DNA of 9,247 bases from Chlorobiota bacterium (lineage in GTDB: Bacteria; Bacteroidota; Bacteroidia; Bacteroidales; B39-G9): assembly GCA_030632095.1 (NCBI GenBank), contig DAOVJU010000097.1:1-9247 (forward strand), given 5' to 3'. Position numbers and translations under genes: made by a program. Position 1 is the stretch's first letter. Every line of letters starts with the position of its first letter. Shown piece after piece: positions 1-7,280 of this stretch. Below the pieces are notes generated by a model. It was not told the origin of the DNA, ran no database searches, and saw nothing but the letters and a program-made list of their open reading frames with translations.

Positions 1-411
1 AAGAATTGCAAAATCCTGGTTTAGTATTCTTTCAACATCCTGAGCAATGTTAAACTTTTTATTCACTCCAAAATCAATTATATTCCCGGCAATAGCAATT
101 CTAACAGCAGTTAGAAGCTTATTATCTGAATTTCGCACAAACCCCTTTAATTTTGGATACAAATCTTTAGCTTGTTTTATACTATCCTGCTTTATTTTTT
201 TATATGGATCATTAACTCCTGTTATTTCTCTAATATTTTTGTAAATGATTTCCCCGGTTTGTGCCGGTGTATTTTCCAGTGGAATATCCTTTATCATTTC
301 CCCTGTCTGATCAAGCAATTGCTTTAAAATCTTTTCATCTTTGGTTACCAGCCTGCCAGCCTTTAAGGTTTGTAGCATAAAGCAAGGTATGCAATCTAAA
401 TAAGTTTTCAT
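1..411 (-). CDS. DUF89 / ARMT1-like family protein, N-terminal 137 residues (runs off the left edge)
   Basis: Reading the minus strand from an ATG at 411-409 gives 137 codons with no stop, and the frame stays open to base 1, so this is the front part of a longer gene. The protein begins MKTYLDCIPCFMLQTLKAGR, the characteristic opening of prokaryotic DUF89 (ARMT1-like domain) proteins, with a CxxC pair at residues 7 and 10. A helical stretch follows, including AGNIIDFGVNK near residues 108-118, which is also typical. Family members studied elsewhere are metal-dependent phosphatases proposed to act on damaged or unwanted phosphometabolites. That is family knowledge; the catalytic aspartates should lie beyond the window edge and cannot be checked. 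There is no signal peptide, so it is probably cytosolic. It lies 255 bases downstream of the DUF364 gene, with a hairpin in the gap, so co-transcription is uncertain. Confidence 0.88.
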   Translation of the reverse strand, partial: MKTYLDCIPCFMLQTLKAGRLVTKDEKILKQLLDQTGEMIKDIPLENTPAQTGEIIYKNIREITGVNDPYKKIKQDSIKQAKDLYPKLKGFVRNSDNKLLTAVRIAIAGNIIDFGVNKKFNIAQDVERILNQDFAIL

Positions 412-666
412 TTTATTTGTGTTTTACAGTTCTATTATTGTTGCCTTTGAAATGATTAAATGATTATAATTACAAAATATTAGTGCTAGTTATTTTAAGG
501 CATTAGGTATTGGGTTTTAGGGTTTTGGTATAACCTAATACCCAACACCTAAGTCATAACACCAAATTCATTAACACAAGATATTTTAAAATACTCACAA
601 ATTTGTTTCTTGAACTACACTGATTCGTAACAAATACTTTAACCATTTTATCATTCATTCATTTTA
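412..666. other. Intergenic region between the DUF364 and DUF89 genes
   Basis: This 255-base AT-rich gap holds no convincing ORF. It contains the inverted repeat at 503-552. Near its right end there is a short direct repeat in which the 13-mer cattttatcattc occurs at 644-656 and again at 660-672, the second copy overlapping the stop codon of the DUF364 gene. I could not find a convincing Bacteroidetes-type promoter for the DUF89 gene by eye. Confidence 0.6.
503..552. repeat. Imperfect inverted repeat, about 21-bp arms
   Basis: The left arm at 503-524 reads ttaggtattgggttttaggg followed by tt. The reverse complement of the right arm (532-552) reads ttaggtgttgggtattaggt followed by t. The arms differ at a few positions plus one inserted base, and they enclose a loop of about 7 bases. 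The sequence is built from short tandem variants of a ggtattgggt-like word. No run of T follows either arm, so it is not a canonical intrinsic terminator. It may be an interspersed repeat of the genome or a transcript-stabilising hairpin downstream of the DUF364 gene. Confidence 0.75.
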
Positions 667-1395
667 TCATTCTATCGGTTTTAAAATCTTTTTGCTTGCA
701 AATCTGGAAAAATCCCTGGTTCCGCCATCTTCGTCAATAATTTTTAAAACTCTTTCATCATATTTATTAAAACATGTACCAAATATCATTTTAATGTTTC
801 TGTAACTTAACATTTCATTAATTATAATTGATGAAGGGCCCAGTAAGAAAATATCACAATTTTGTTTTGTTGAATTAACAATTTCCAGAAATGTATTATT
901 TGCCAGGGAAGTTGAGGTAAGAATTACAGAATCAGCTTCTTTTAAAAATTTCTTTTGATCGTTCATAGACACAAGTATCTCATTGTTTTTTCTGTAATCG
1001 AAAATATGAATTGGGATACCGGCTTTGTCAAATTTTTGTAACACTGGCTTAAACAAACCAATCATGATAATGTTTTTGTAAGCCTTAAAATCAATAACAT
1101 CAAATATATCCCCTTCTTTTAAGCATTCATTGGTATTATTAAGTAGAGCATTAAAACAGGCATTCAGAACAATACGATGCGCGTGATCTTGCATGTTCAG
1201 GTTTACATAATTATCTTTCCCCGGATTAATTATTTGCCCTAAGTTTGCACAAACGCCTATATTCCCGTTTTTTAAAAGAACAGCAGTATATCTCAGTCCT
1301 GTATAAATTTTTTCAATTGCATTTATCTCAAAATCATGTTTTGCTAATAAGAATTCTAAGGGTTCTGTTTTTTGATTATGGATTGTCATATTCAT
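667..1395 (-). CDS. DUF4213/DUF364 family protein (putative heavy-metal chelation domains)
   Basis: From the chosen start the protein has 242 residues. Residues about 10-95 fit the N-terminal DUF4213 domain, including YTAVLLKNGNIGVCANLG at 36-53. The rest fits the C-terminal Rossmann-like DUF364 domain: MIGLFKPVL (111-119), ILTSTSLANNTFLEIV (158-173), FLLGPSS (183-189), a GT turn (206-207) and GGTRDF (224-229). The family is named after a proposed metal-chelating role, but its biochemical function is not established, so no reaction is assigned. There is no signal peptide or membrane segment, so it is probably cytosolic. An upstream in-frame ATG at 1470 would add 25 residues (MWFSRYLNKLCKNLLTAYYQ...) that do not resemble the family and are encoded across a small hairpin, so I prefer 1395 or the next ATG at 1389. 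The gene lies downstream of the aminotransferase gene, separated by a cluster of palindromes. Confidence 0.85.
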   Translation of the reverse strand: MNMTIHNQKTEPLEFLLAKHDFEINAIEKIYTGLRYTAVLLKNGNIGVCANLGQIINPGKDNYVNLNMQDHAHRIVLNACFNALLNNTNECLKEGDIFDVIDFKAYKNIIMIGLFKPVLQKFDKAGIPIHIFDYRKNNEILVSMNDQKKFLKEADSVILTSTSLANNTFLEIVNSTKQNCDIFLLGPSSIIINEMLSYRNIKMIFGTCFNKYDERVLKIIDEDGGTRDFSRFASKKILKPIE

Positions 1396-1588
1396 TATAA
1401 AAATTTCTTTTTGGTAATATGCAGTTAACAAGTTTTTGCATAACTTGTTCAAATACCGTGAAAACCACATTTTTTAATTAACCACCCCGCCGCAAGCAGT
1501 CGGTAATATAACTCTATTAGATCCCGACTTGCTTCGCAGTCGGGATCAGTTCGTCTTAATGATTTTAATGCGTCTTCGACTTTTAAAA
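1396..1588. other. Intergenic region / leader of the DUF364 gene, rich in palindromes
   Basis: If the DUF364 gene starts at 1395, this 193-base gap separates it from the aminotransferase stop codon. It contains an 8-bp hairpin at 1427-1449 (aacaagtt / aacttgtt with a 7-base loop), a GC-rich patch around 1484-1504, and the two stronger hairpins annotated separately. It is locally much richer in G and C than its surroundings. No ORF with coding character was found in it. Confidence 0.6.
1520..1547. repeat. GC-rich palindrome, perfect 10-bp arms
   Basis: The arms gatcccgact (1520-1529) and agtcgggatc (1538-1547) are perfectly complementary around the loop tgcttcgc. Two further loop bases on each side (gc/gc) could pair after a one-base bulge. 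No T-run follows on either strand, so it looks like an interspersed palindromic unit rather than a classical terminator. It could still protect the 3' end of the aminotransferase transcript. Confidence 0.85.
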
Positions 1589-1593
1589 TCATT
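1558..1593. repeat. Inverted repeat overlapping the aminotransferase stop codon, perfect 11-bp arms
   Basis: The arms aatgattttaa (1558-1568) and ttaaaatcatt (1583-1593) are perfectly complementary. The 14-base loop holds a further gtc/gac pair around ttc. On the minus strand the TGA stop of the aminotransferase (1591-1589) lies within the first arm. The hairpin is therefore the first structure of the 3' untranslated region. It lacks a following U-run, so rho-independent termination is not supported. Confidence 0.8.
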
Positions 1594-2758
1594 GTCTCAC
1601 TGATTTAAAATATTTTTCCATTCTGTCAAATGCTATATTTATCATTTCTTCAGGGACACAAAAAGACAGCCTGATATGATTTTCGCCGGTTGGCCCAAAA
1701 GCTATTCCCGGAGTTGCCGATACTTTTACTTCTTTTAATAAATTTTTACAGAACTCCATAGAATCGTTTCCCTGGCTTCCTAATATCTTCGGAAACATTA
1801 AATATGAACCATCTGGTTTACAATATTGAAAAACAGTATTTAATCTGTCTAATCGTTCACACATAAGATTCCTGGTTTTTAAATAGTGTTGCCTGAATTC
1901 TTCTACACATTCCTGGCTGCCTTTTAAAGCTGCAATTGCTGCATATTGCGAAGCAACAGGAGCGCATATAGAAAAAGGTATATGTGCTTTTTTAATCTGG
2001 GTTAAAATTTCCTCATCAGCAAGAAGATAACCGATACGCCAGCCGGTCATTGCATAGGTTTTGGTAAAAGTATAATTTGTTATTACATTTTTTTTCAATC
2101 CGGGTATTGAAGCAAGGCTAAAATGCTTTTTATTATCAAAGGTGAAATATTCGTATGCTTCGTCAGTAATAATTGTCAGGTTATTCTCCAAAACAATTTT
2201 TGCCAGTTCACGAAGTTTTGCTTCTAAAAAAACTGTTCCAGTAGGATTACTCGGAGTACAGAACATTATTGCTTTTGTTTTAGGCGAAATTGCATTTTTA
2301 ATAGCATCAATATCAAGAGCAAAATTATCATCTTCAATTAACGGAACCAATACAGGAATACCTGATGCAAGCCTGACTTGTGTAATGTGGGTTGAATATG
2401 TTGGTGTAGGAAGAATAACTTCATCACCCGGATCAATTGTTGCCATAACAGATGCCGCCAATCCTTCAATTGCTCCCACGGTTACGATTATTTGCGAAAT
2501 ATTTGAATCTATATTATTATCGCGTTTAAGCTTTTTTACAATTTCCTCTCTTAATTCCGGTAATCCTTCACTTTGTGAATATCCACCTGTTAGTCCTTTT
2601 TCAATTGCTGAAATTACCGCGTCATTAATATGTTTGGGTGTTCCGGTTGTAGGTTTTGCCCACGATAAAAATGCAACATCATCGTATTGTTTTGCTAATC
2701 TTGTCATTTCGTGAATAGCAGATTTTTTAATTTGATTTACCCGATTTGATATATTCAT
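1589..2758 (-). CDS. PLP-dependent aminotransferase, class I/II (aspartate aminotransferase-like)
   Basis: The 389-residue length is usual for fold-type I aminotransferases. Visible landmarks, in order, are LSWAKPTTGTPKHI (31-44), the YSQSEGLPELREEI segment (60-73), SNPTG (170-174, with N171 the expected cofactor/substrate-contacting Asn), DEAYEYF (199-205, D199 expected to pair with the pyridine nitrogen), TFTKTYAMTGWRIGY (230-244, K233 being the expected Schiff-base lysine) and HIRLSF (361-366, R363 expected to bind the substrate carboxylate). All catalytic positions are present, so it should transfer an amino group between an amino acid and a 2-oxo acid in the cytosol. The amino-acid specificity cannot be read from the sequence. 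The first ATG fits the family N-terminus and follows an A-rich stretch (aaaaaagaaaaatt) rather than a strong Shine-Dalgarno. An interleaved repeat structure lies about 50 bases upstream. Confidence 0.95.
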   Translation of the reverse strand: MNISNRVNQIKKSAIHEMTRLAKQYDDVAFLSWAKPTTGTPKHINDAVISAIEKGLTGGYSQSEGLPELREEIVKKLKRDNNIDSNISQIIVTVGAIEGLAASVMATIDPGDEVILPTPTYSTHITQVRLASGIPVLVPLIEDDNFALDIDAIKNAISPKTKAIMFCTPSNPTGTVFLEAKLRELAKIVLENNLTIITDEAYEYFTFDNKKHFSLASIPGLKKNVITNYTFTKTYAMTGWRIGYLLADEEILTQIKKAHIPFSICAPVASQYAAIAALKGSQECVEEFRQHYLKTRNLMCERLDRLNTVFQYCKPDGSYLMFPKILGSQGNDSMEFCKNLLKEVKVSATPGIAFGPTGENHIRLSFCVPEEMINIAFDRMEKYFKSVRQ

Positions 2759-2810
2759 AATTTTTCTTTTTTATATAGTTGAGTCTGGTCTAAAAAGTAC
2801 GAAATATTTT

Positions 2811-2899
2811 GAAGTGCTGAAAATCAGTTTTGCCCCATCCCAAACGGGAGACTGATTTTCAGCTACTTCTCCCGTTTGGGTTTGGGGTTAAAAGTAGCT
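2811..2899. repeat. Interleaved inverted repeats (A-B-A'-B') upstream of the aminotransferase gene
   Basis: Arm A (2816-2828, gctgaaaatcagt) pairs perfectly over 13 bp with A' (2851-2863). It extends, with one bulged base, to gaagt (2811-2815) against acttc (2865-2869). Arm B (2839-2850, cccaaacgggag) pairs perfectly over 12 bp with B' (2869-2880), and cccc (2833-2836) / gggg (2884-2887) add four more pairs. Because B lies inside the A-A' loop and A' inside the B-B' loop, the two helices are interleaved. A third short match, agctactt (2861-2868) with aagtagct (2892-2899), competes with both. The element sits between the hydrolase stop and the aminotransferase start, ending about 52 bases before that start. 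Whether it is a leader RNA structure, a 3' end structure or a genomic repeat is undecided. Confidence 0.8.
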
Positions 2900-2942
2900 A
2901 AAAATTAAATTGATCCCTTTTTATACCGGACTCATAATTTAT

Positions 2943-3722
2943 TTAAAATTTAAATACCATCCCCGTTTTTACATGATTAATTTCAAACTCAGTGTAAAAG
3001 GCGGCTAAAGCCGGTAATTTTGTACAATGCGAAGGTAATACATTTCTTACTTTTTGTTCTCTGAAATATTTGATTGTTTCTTTTGTTTGCCTATTAACCT
3101 CTGCTAAATGAAATCCGCCAATAACTGCCTTAACTCTTTCTAAACCCGTAACTTTTTTTGCATATTCAACAATATTGCATATACCGGAATGAGAACAACC
3201 TGATACAACAACCAATTCCTTATTAACAATTATTGCAAGTGCAGAGTCATCCATGACAAAATCCTCATTCCTGTTCTCATCAATAAATGTTGTTGTTTGT
3301 GCTTCAAATGAATTTAACCTGGGTATTTCTCCAAGAAAAATAATATTATCCGTTATTGAATATGGTTCTTTTGATACTTTTACATTATACCTTTTTTTTA
3401 ACTCTTCATAACTTAAATCAAGGCCAATATTTATTTTGTCGTTTTTTCTATATCTTTTAACAAAGACATTTGGATGGCATATTAATTCTTTGTTATACAT
3501 GTATTTTAGCCCATTTCCATGATCCCAGTGCCCATGACTAAGAACAACTGTCTTTAGCTGTTCAATATTAATGTTTAGTATCTTGGCATTCCTTAAAAAC
3601 ACATCAGTATGGCCGGTGTCAAACAAAATATTTTTATCATCATATTCGATAAAATACGATAAACCAAATTCAGCCATAAATTCACCGGAAGCGGTATTTT
3701 CTGTTAAAACAGTAAGTTTCAT
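2943..3722 (-). CDS. MBL-fold metallo-hydrolase (COG1237-like)
   Basis: This 259-residue protein has no signal peptide and should be cytosolic. It carries the complete metallo-beta-lactamase signature SHGHWDHGNG (62-71), with metal ligands H63, H65, D67 and H68. Later ligand regions are GCSHSG (175-180), GGFHLAEV (202-209) and PSHCT (230-234). The start (MKLTVLTENTA), the ILFDTGHTD segment (32-40) and the GCSHSGICNIVEYAKK region resemble the COG1237 group. That group is often labelled as an aminobenzene-phosphate synthase of methanopterin biosynthesis, but most bacterial members are uncharacterised. A metal-dependent hydrolase is safe; the substrate is not known, and a methanopterin role should not be assumed here. 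The gene starts 41 bases after the histidine kinase stop on the same strand, suggesting co-transcription. Confidence 0.93.
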   Translation of the reverse strand: MKLTVLTENTASGEFMAEFGLSYFIEYDDKNILFDTGHTDVFLRNAKILNINIEQLKTVVLSHGHWDHGNGLKYMYNKELICHPNVFVKRYRKNDKINIGLDLSYEELKKRYNVKVSKEPYSITDNIIFLGEIPRLNSFEAQTTTFIDENRNEDFVMDDSALAIIVNKELVVVSGCSHSGICNIVEYAKKVTGLERVKAVIGGFHLAEVNRQTKETIKYFREQKVRNVLPSHCTKLPALAAFYTEFEINHVKTGMVFKF

Positions 3723-3763
3723 CCGTTTAAAATTTTAATTGTTTGATAATAATTTAACTGACA

Positions 3764-4783
3764 TTATTCAATAACAAGAAACGGAATTTCTGCAACAAAC
3801 TTGTTCTCTTTTATATAAAACTTTGGAACTGAATCTGATATTAGTTTATATCTTTCTGTAAGATTTTTTAACCCGATTTTTGTAGAATTACTATCACTTT
3901 GTATTTGCTGTAAATCATTTTTAATTATTAAACAATCCTTATTATTGGTCATCGTAATTGTAAGGGAGTAAGTATCAGAAATTTCGTTATGTTTAATTGC
4001 ATTTTCTATCAGCAATTGTATTGAAAGAGGTAATACAAAATTATCCAGGACGCTTGCATCAATATTTGTAATAATCTTTAAATTTTCACCAAACCTTATC
4101 TTCTGAAGGAAAAAATAAGACATTACAAAGTCTAATTCATCTTTAAGCTCTACAACAATTTCATCTTTAACATCAAGGACATAGCGATAAAATTTTGAAA
4201 ACTTATTTACAAAATCAACTGCTTTTTCAGGATCAACAGGTATAATTGATGCTAATATGCTTAAGCTATTAAATAAAAAATGCGGATTTACCTGGTTTTT
4301 CAGTGCTTCGAACTGAGATTGAATATTTTCTTTTTCAAGGCTGGCAGTTAATACCAATGACTTTTTCCATTTTTCGAATAGATAAACCCCTTCGTATATT
4401 GATGTAGTAAAAAATGTTATTAATACCATTGCCACATTAACTCCTTTCATTGTTTGCCAATAATCCGGAGAATAATCAGCAAACGCGTAATTTATCAAAA
4501 AGAGAACTAAAATCAGAAATAGCGACAAGGAGATTAAAAAAATGATGCTTATTAATAAATGTATTGCCGGGTTTTTTTCCCACGGATATTTCATCCATAA
4601 AAAAGAGACAATCCTGTTACTTCCTTCCCAAATAGTAAAAGTAAGTGAAACCGAAATTATTATCCATATAAATAATCCTGGTCCGGCATTTTCATTATAA
4701 AAGACCAGGGGCATAATAATTCCGACAAGAGGGATTCCGATAATTCTGATCCACTTATTATCAGTGCTTTTTATGTCTGTCAT
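3764..4783 (-). CDS. LytS/YehU-type sensor histidine kinase, integral membrane
   Basis: The 339-residue protein has four likely membrane segments near residues 11-29, 36-54, 75-100 and 114-134. A short helical linker precedes the His_kinase domain, with QVNPHFLFNSLS at 164-175, where H168 is the expected phospho-accepting histidine. An HATPase region follows, with the N-box LLIENAIKHNEI (257-268; N261) and a glycine-containing IGLKNLTERYKLI (303-315). This is the usual build of the LytS/YehU group, which normally signals to a LytTR-type response regulator. No extracytoplasmic sensor domain is seen; the ligand would have to be sensed by the membrane part. No response-regulator gene is present in the window, although such partners are commonly adjacent. 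The gene follows a TonB-dependent receptor by 115 bases and precedes the MBL hydrolase by 41 bases. Confidence 0.93.
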   Translation of the reverse strand: MTDIKSTDNKWIRIIGIPLVGIIMPLVFYNENAGPGLFIWIIISVSLTFTIWEGSNRIVSFLWMKYPWEKNPAIHLLISIIFLISLSLFLILVLFLINYAFADYSPDYWQTMKGVNVAMVLITFFTTSIYEGVYLFEKWKKSLVLTASLEKENIQSQFEALKNQVNPHFLFNSLSILASIIPVDPEKAVDFVNKFSKFYRYVLDVKDEIVVELKDELDFVMSYFFLQKIRFGENLKIITNIDASVLDNFVLPLSIQLLIENAIKHNEISDTYSLTITMTNNKDCLIIKNDLQQIQSDSNSTKIGLKNLTERYKLISDSVPKFYIKENKFVAEIPFLVIE

Positions 4784-4898
4784 AATTTGATAAATACTAT
4801 TTTGATGTACTGAAACAAATTATTAATGGAGTTGATTTCTCGCAAAATTATCAATGTTTTTTAATACAGCAATTCAAAATTATTCTAAAGCTATGATT

Positions 4899-7280
4899 CT
4901 AAAACTGAATTCGATATGTCATAAGAGGATAAAAGCCTGTTTGATAGCTTGTTTTAAGATTACCCGTTTCTATATCGTATTCGCGGTTAAAAATATTTTC
5001 ATTATCAGTCACATTCTGAATATCAATAGCTATTGTATGACTTGATTTTGAAAAATTTATTTTATATGAAATCCTGAAATCAATTCTGAAATAATCGTCA
5101 AACTTATCTTCAAATGCTCTGTTATAATCATATACAGTTTCTTCTTCAATTTGTGATTTTGGTAAATTTACGGGAATATATCGTTTCCCGCCGGCAAAAA
5201 CTCCTTTCAGATTAAATTCCAGGCTATTATGTTTTCCAATCTGCATTTCGTATCCGCCAAGGGCATTTATAACATAATTCCCGTTAAATGCAGTATTTCG
5301 TTTTTTATTGTCACTTCCTTTATATTTTGATTCATAAAGCGAAGCAGTCAGCAAGAAGTAATAATTGTTACTTAAAAACTTTTCTATTGTAAATTCTAAT
5401 CCGTAATTTTCCCCGGTTCCATCATTTACAAGACTGTCAACTTTTTCACCATAAAAAGAAGCACCGTAATTGATCATCGAAAAATATGATTGTCTTTGCT
5501 CAACCGGGATATTATATAAATTTTGATAATAAACCTCCATTTTTAATCTTAAATTCTGTCTGATTAAATGATCGTAACCGAGAACAAATTGATGGCTTTT
5601 CGAGAACGTTAATGCTTCATTTGTCTTTATATAAATACATTTAAGTGTGTCTGTTAAGGTTTCGGTAAAATAGTTTATTCGAGGTTGTAATTGACTGTGT
5701 AGCCCGTAGCCTAAATTTAATGATTGCTTTTCTGAAAATTGCCATTTGATACTTGTTCTTGGTTCAACAGAAATATCGTTGTTTAAACTGAAGCTCTGAA
5801 AATGAAGTCCGTTATATAAAACCAAAAGATCTGAAAGTTTGTGCTGCCACTGCCCGAAAGCCCGGGCTAAACCTAAGCTGCCCTTAGTATTTGTAAGATT
5901 AATATAATCATCAATTTCAATTTCGTAATATTCATCAAAGTAACTTACATCGAAAATATCATAAGATATTCCGAAATTGATAGTGTTTTTTGCATTATAT
6001 TTTTTCTTTAATTGTGAAGAAAATGAATACTTAATTTCTACATACTCATCGTTGTAAAAATCTTCATATATATTATTTGCCCTGATTGTATCAACCATAT
6101 TTATTGAACGACTACCGGAAACCGTAATATTTGTTTTTATTCTTGTTGTATTATCTAAAAAGTAAATGTGCGATAATCCTGCAACAGCCATATCTGAACC
6201 GTAACTTACTTTTGTTCCTTGTAAAACATCGGACGTGTGTGCTCCTCCACTGGAATCATCAGGGTTTGATACTAAATTGATATTGCTGAGTCCGCCGATA
6301 CCAAATATTGATATTTTTCCGATTTTTTTGCCTGGAAAATTCATTTTAAATGATAAATCCTGGTATTCAGGAATTCCGCCAACATCCAATAAACCAATGT
6401 TGTCCATAACTTTCATCATTGTATAACGATAATTGATAAGATAAGAAGCTTTTTTGGATTTTACAAAAGGTCCTTCTGTTCCAAATTCAAAACCATTGAA
6501 TCCCATTTGTCCGGTATATTCCCGTTTTTCATTATTGCCAGTCCTCATTTTTAAATCGAACACTCCTGAAAGGGCATTCCCATATTCTGCGGGAAAAGCT
6601 CCTGTGTAAAAATCAGAGTTTGTCAATAAATTATTATTTAATATACTAATTGGGCCTCCTGTAGTTCCCATTGTACCAAAATGATTAGGATTAGGAATAT
6701 CTGCACCATCTAATCGCCATAATAAGCCTAAAGGTGAATTTCCCCGGATTACTATATCGTTTCGTTGGTCACCTGCTGAAACAACTCCGGCATAGTTTAC
6801 TGCCATTCGCGAAGGATCACCAAAACTTCCTGCATATCTTTCTGTTTCCTCAACGGAAAATGAACGGGCGCTAATAATAGCCATTTCATTCAAGGGTTTA
6901 TCTTTTCGGTTATAAGCCTTAATTACAACTTCTTCGGTTGTAACAATTTTTTCTTCCATCTCTACTTTTAAAACCGTTTCTTTACCTGAACTAACAAGGA
7001 GATTTTTAATACTTGCAGAATTGTATCCAATGTAACTACACTGTATTGTTTGCCTTCCGACAGGAACATTTTTCAACCGAAATTCTCCGTTTATATCCGT
7101 AATTGTACCTTTTTGCGGATTTGAATTTAATAAGACAATATTAACTCCAATTAATGGGATTGCTGAACTTTGGTCAATTACTTGTCCTCTTATCGTTTGA
7201 GAGAATTGTTTTTGTGCAAAAATGTTATTAGCTAGTAACAAAGTTATAATTAAGCCAATTAGTATCAGATTTTTTTTCAT
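4899..7280 (-). CDS. TonB-dependent outer-membrane receptor with N-terminal carboxypeptidase-like regulatory domain
   Basis: The 793-residue protein starts with a clear signal peptide (MKKNLILIGLIITLLLANNI, cleavage expected around FAQ at 21-23). A carboxypeptidase-D regulatory-like domain follows at about 29-113, with RGQVID, GTITDINGEFRLKNVPVG and YIGYNS. The plug domain spans about 140-245, with DIVIRGNSPLGLLWRLDGADI at 175-195 and FPAEYGNALSGVFDLK at 229-244. The beta-barrel runs from about 255 to the end and finishes YRIQF, with the terminal aromatic residue expected of barrel proteins. It should import a substrate across the outer membrane using TonB energy. The length and the lack of a SusD partner argue against a SusC glycan receptor, but the ligand cannot be deduced. 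It is preceded by a 156-base gap with a strong hairpin, so it may have its own promoter. Confidence 0.93.
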   Translation of the reverse strand: MKKNLILIGLIITLLLANNIFAQKQFSQTIRGQVIDQSSAIPLIGVNIVLLNSNPQKGTITDINGEFRLKNVPVGRQTIQCSYIGYNSASIKNLLVSSGKETVLKVEMEEKIVTTEEVVIKAYNRKDKPLNEMAIISARSFSVEETERYAGSFGDPSRMAVNYAGVVSAGDQRNDIVIRGNSPLGLLWRLDGADIPNPNHFGTMGTTGGPISILNNNLLTNSDFYTGAFPAEYGNALSGVFDLKMRTGNNEKREYTGQMGFNGFEFGTEGPFVKSKKASYLINYRYTMMKVMDNIGLLDVGGIPEYQDLSFKMNFPGKKIGKISIFGIGGLSNINLVSNPDDSSGGAHTSDVLQGTKVSYGSDMAVAGLSHIYFLDNTTRIKTNITVSGSRSINMVDTIRANNIYEDFYNDEYVEIKYSFSSQLKKKYNAKNTINFGISYDIFDVSYFDEYYEIEIDDYINLTNTKGSLGLARAFGQWQHKLSDLLVLYNGLHFQSFSLNNDISVEPRTSIKWQFSEKQSLNLGYGLHSQLQPRINYFTETLTDTLKCIYIKTNEALTFSKSHQFVLGYDHLIRQNLRLKMEVYYQNLYNIPVEQRQSYFSMINYGASFYGEKVDSLVNDGTGENYGLEFTIEKFLSNNYYFLLTASLYESKYKGSDNKKRNTAFNGNYVINALGGYEMQIGKHNSLEFNLKGVFAGGKRYIPVNLPKSQIEEETVYDYNRAFEDKFDDYFRIDFRISYKINFSKSSHTIAIDIQNVTDNENIFNREYDIETGNLKTSYQTGFYPLMTYRIQF

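Noticed and set aside
47..244. A 65-codon plus-strand open frame
   Set aside because: It is antisense to the DUF89 gene, which has a recognisable N-terminus and an uninterrupted frame to the window edge.
2142..2714. A 190-codon plus-strand open frame
   Set aside because: It lies entirely opposite the aminotransferase gene, whose protein has every expected catalytic motif; the plus-strand translation shows no family resemblance.
2792..2799. A Bacteroidetes -7 promoter element for the aminotransferase
   Set aside because: The word TACTTTTT on the minus strand matches TAnnTTTG except for the last base, but no good -33 element was found at the right distance, so it is not listed as a promoter.
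2943..3722. Methanopterin biosynthesis enzyme
   Set aside because: The COG1237 label carries that name, but no other gene of that pathway is in the window and many bacterial members lack such context.
4854..5045. A 63-codon plus-strand open frame
   Set aside because: Most of it lies opposite the end of the TonB receptor gene; the translation has no recognisable features.
6235..6426. A 63-codon plus-strand open frame
   Set aside because: It is antisense to the TonB receptor barrel and looks like a chance frame.
4899..7280. SusC-type glycan-utilisation receptor
   Set aside because: The protein is shorter than usual SusC proteins, and no SusD lipoprotein or glycoside hydrolase is nearby, so only a general TonB-dependent receptor is claimed.
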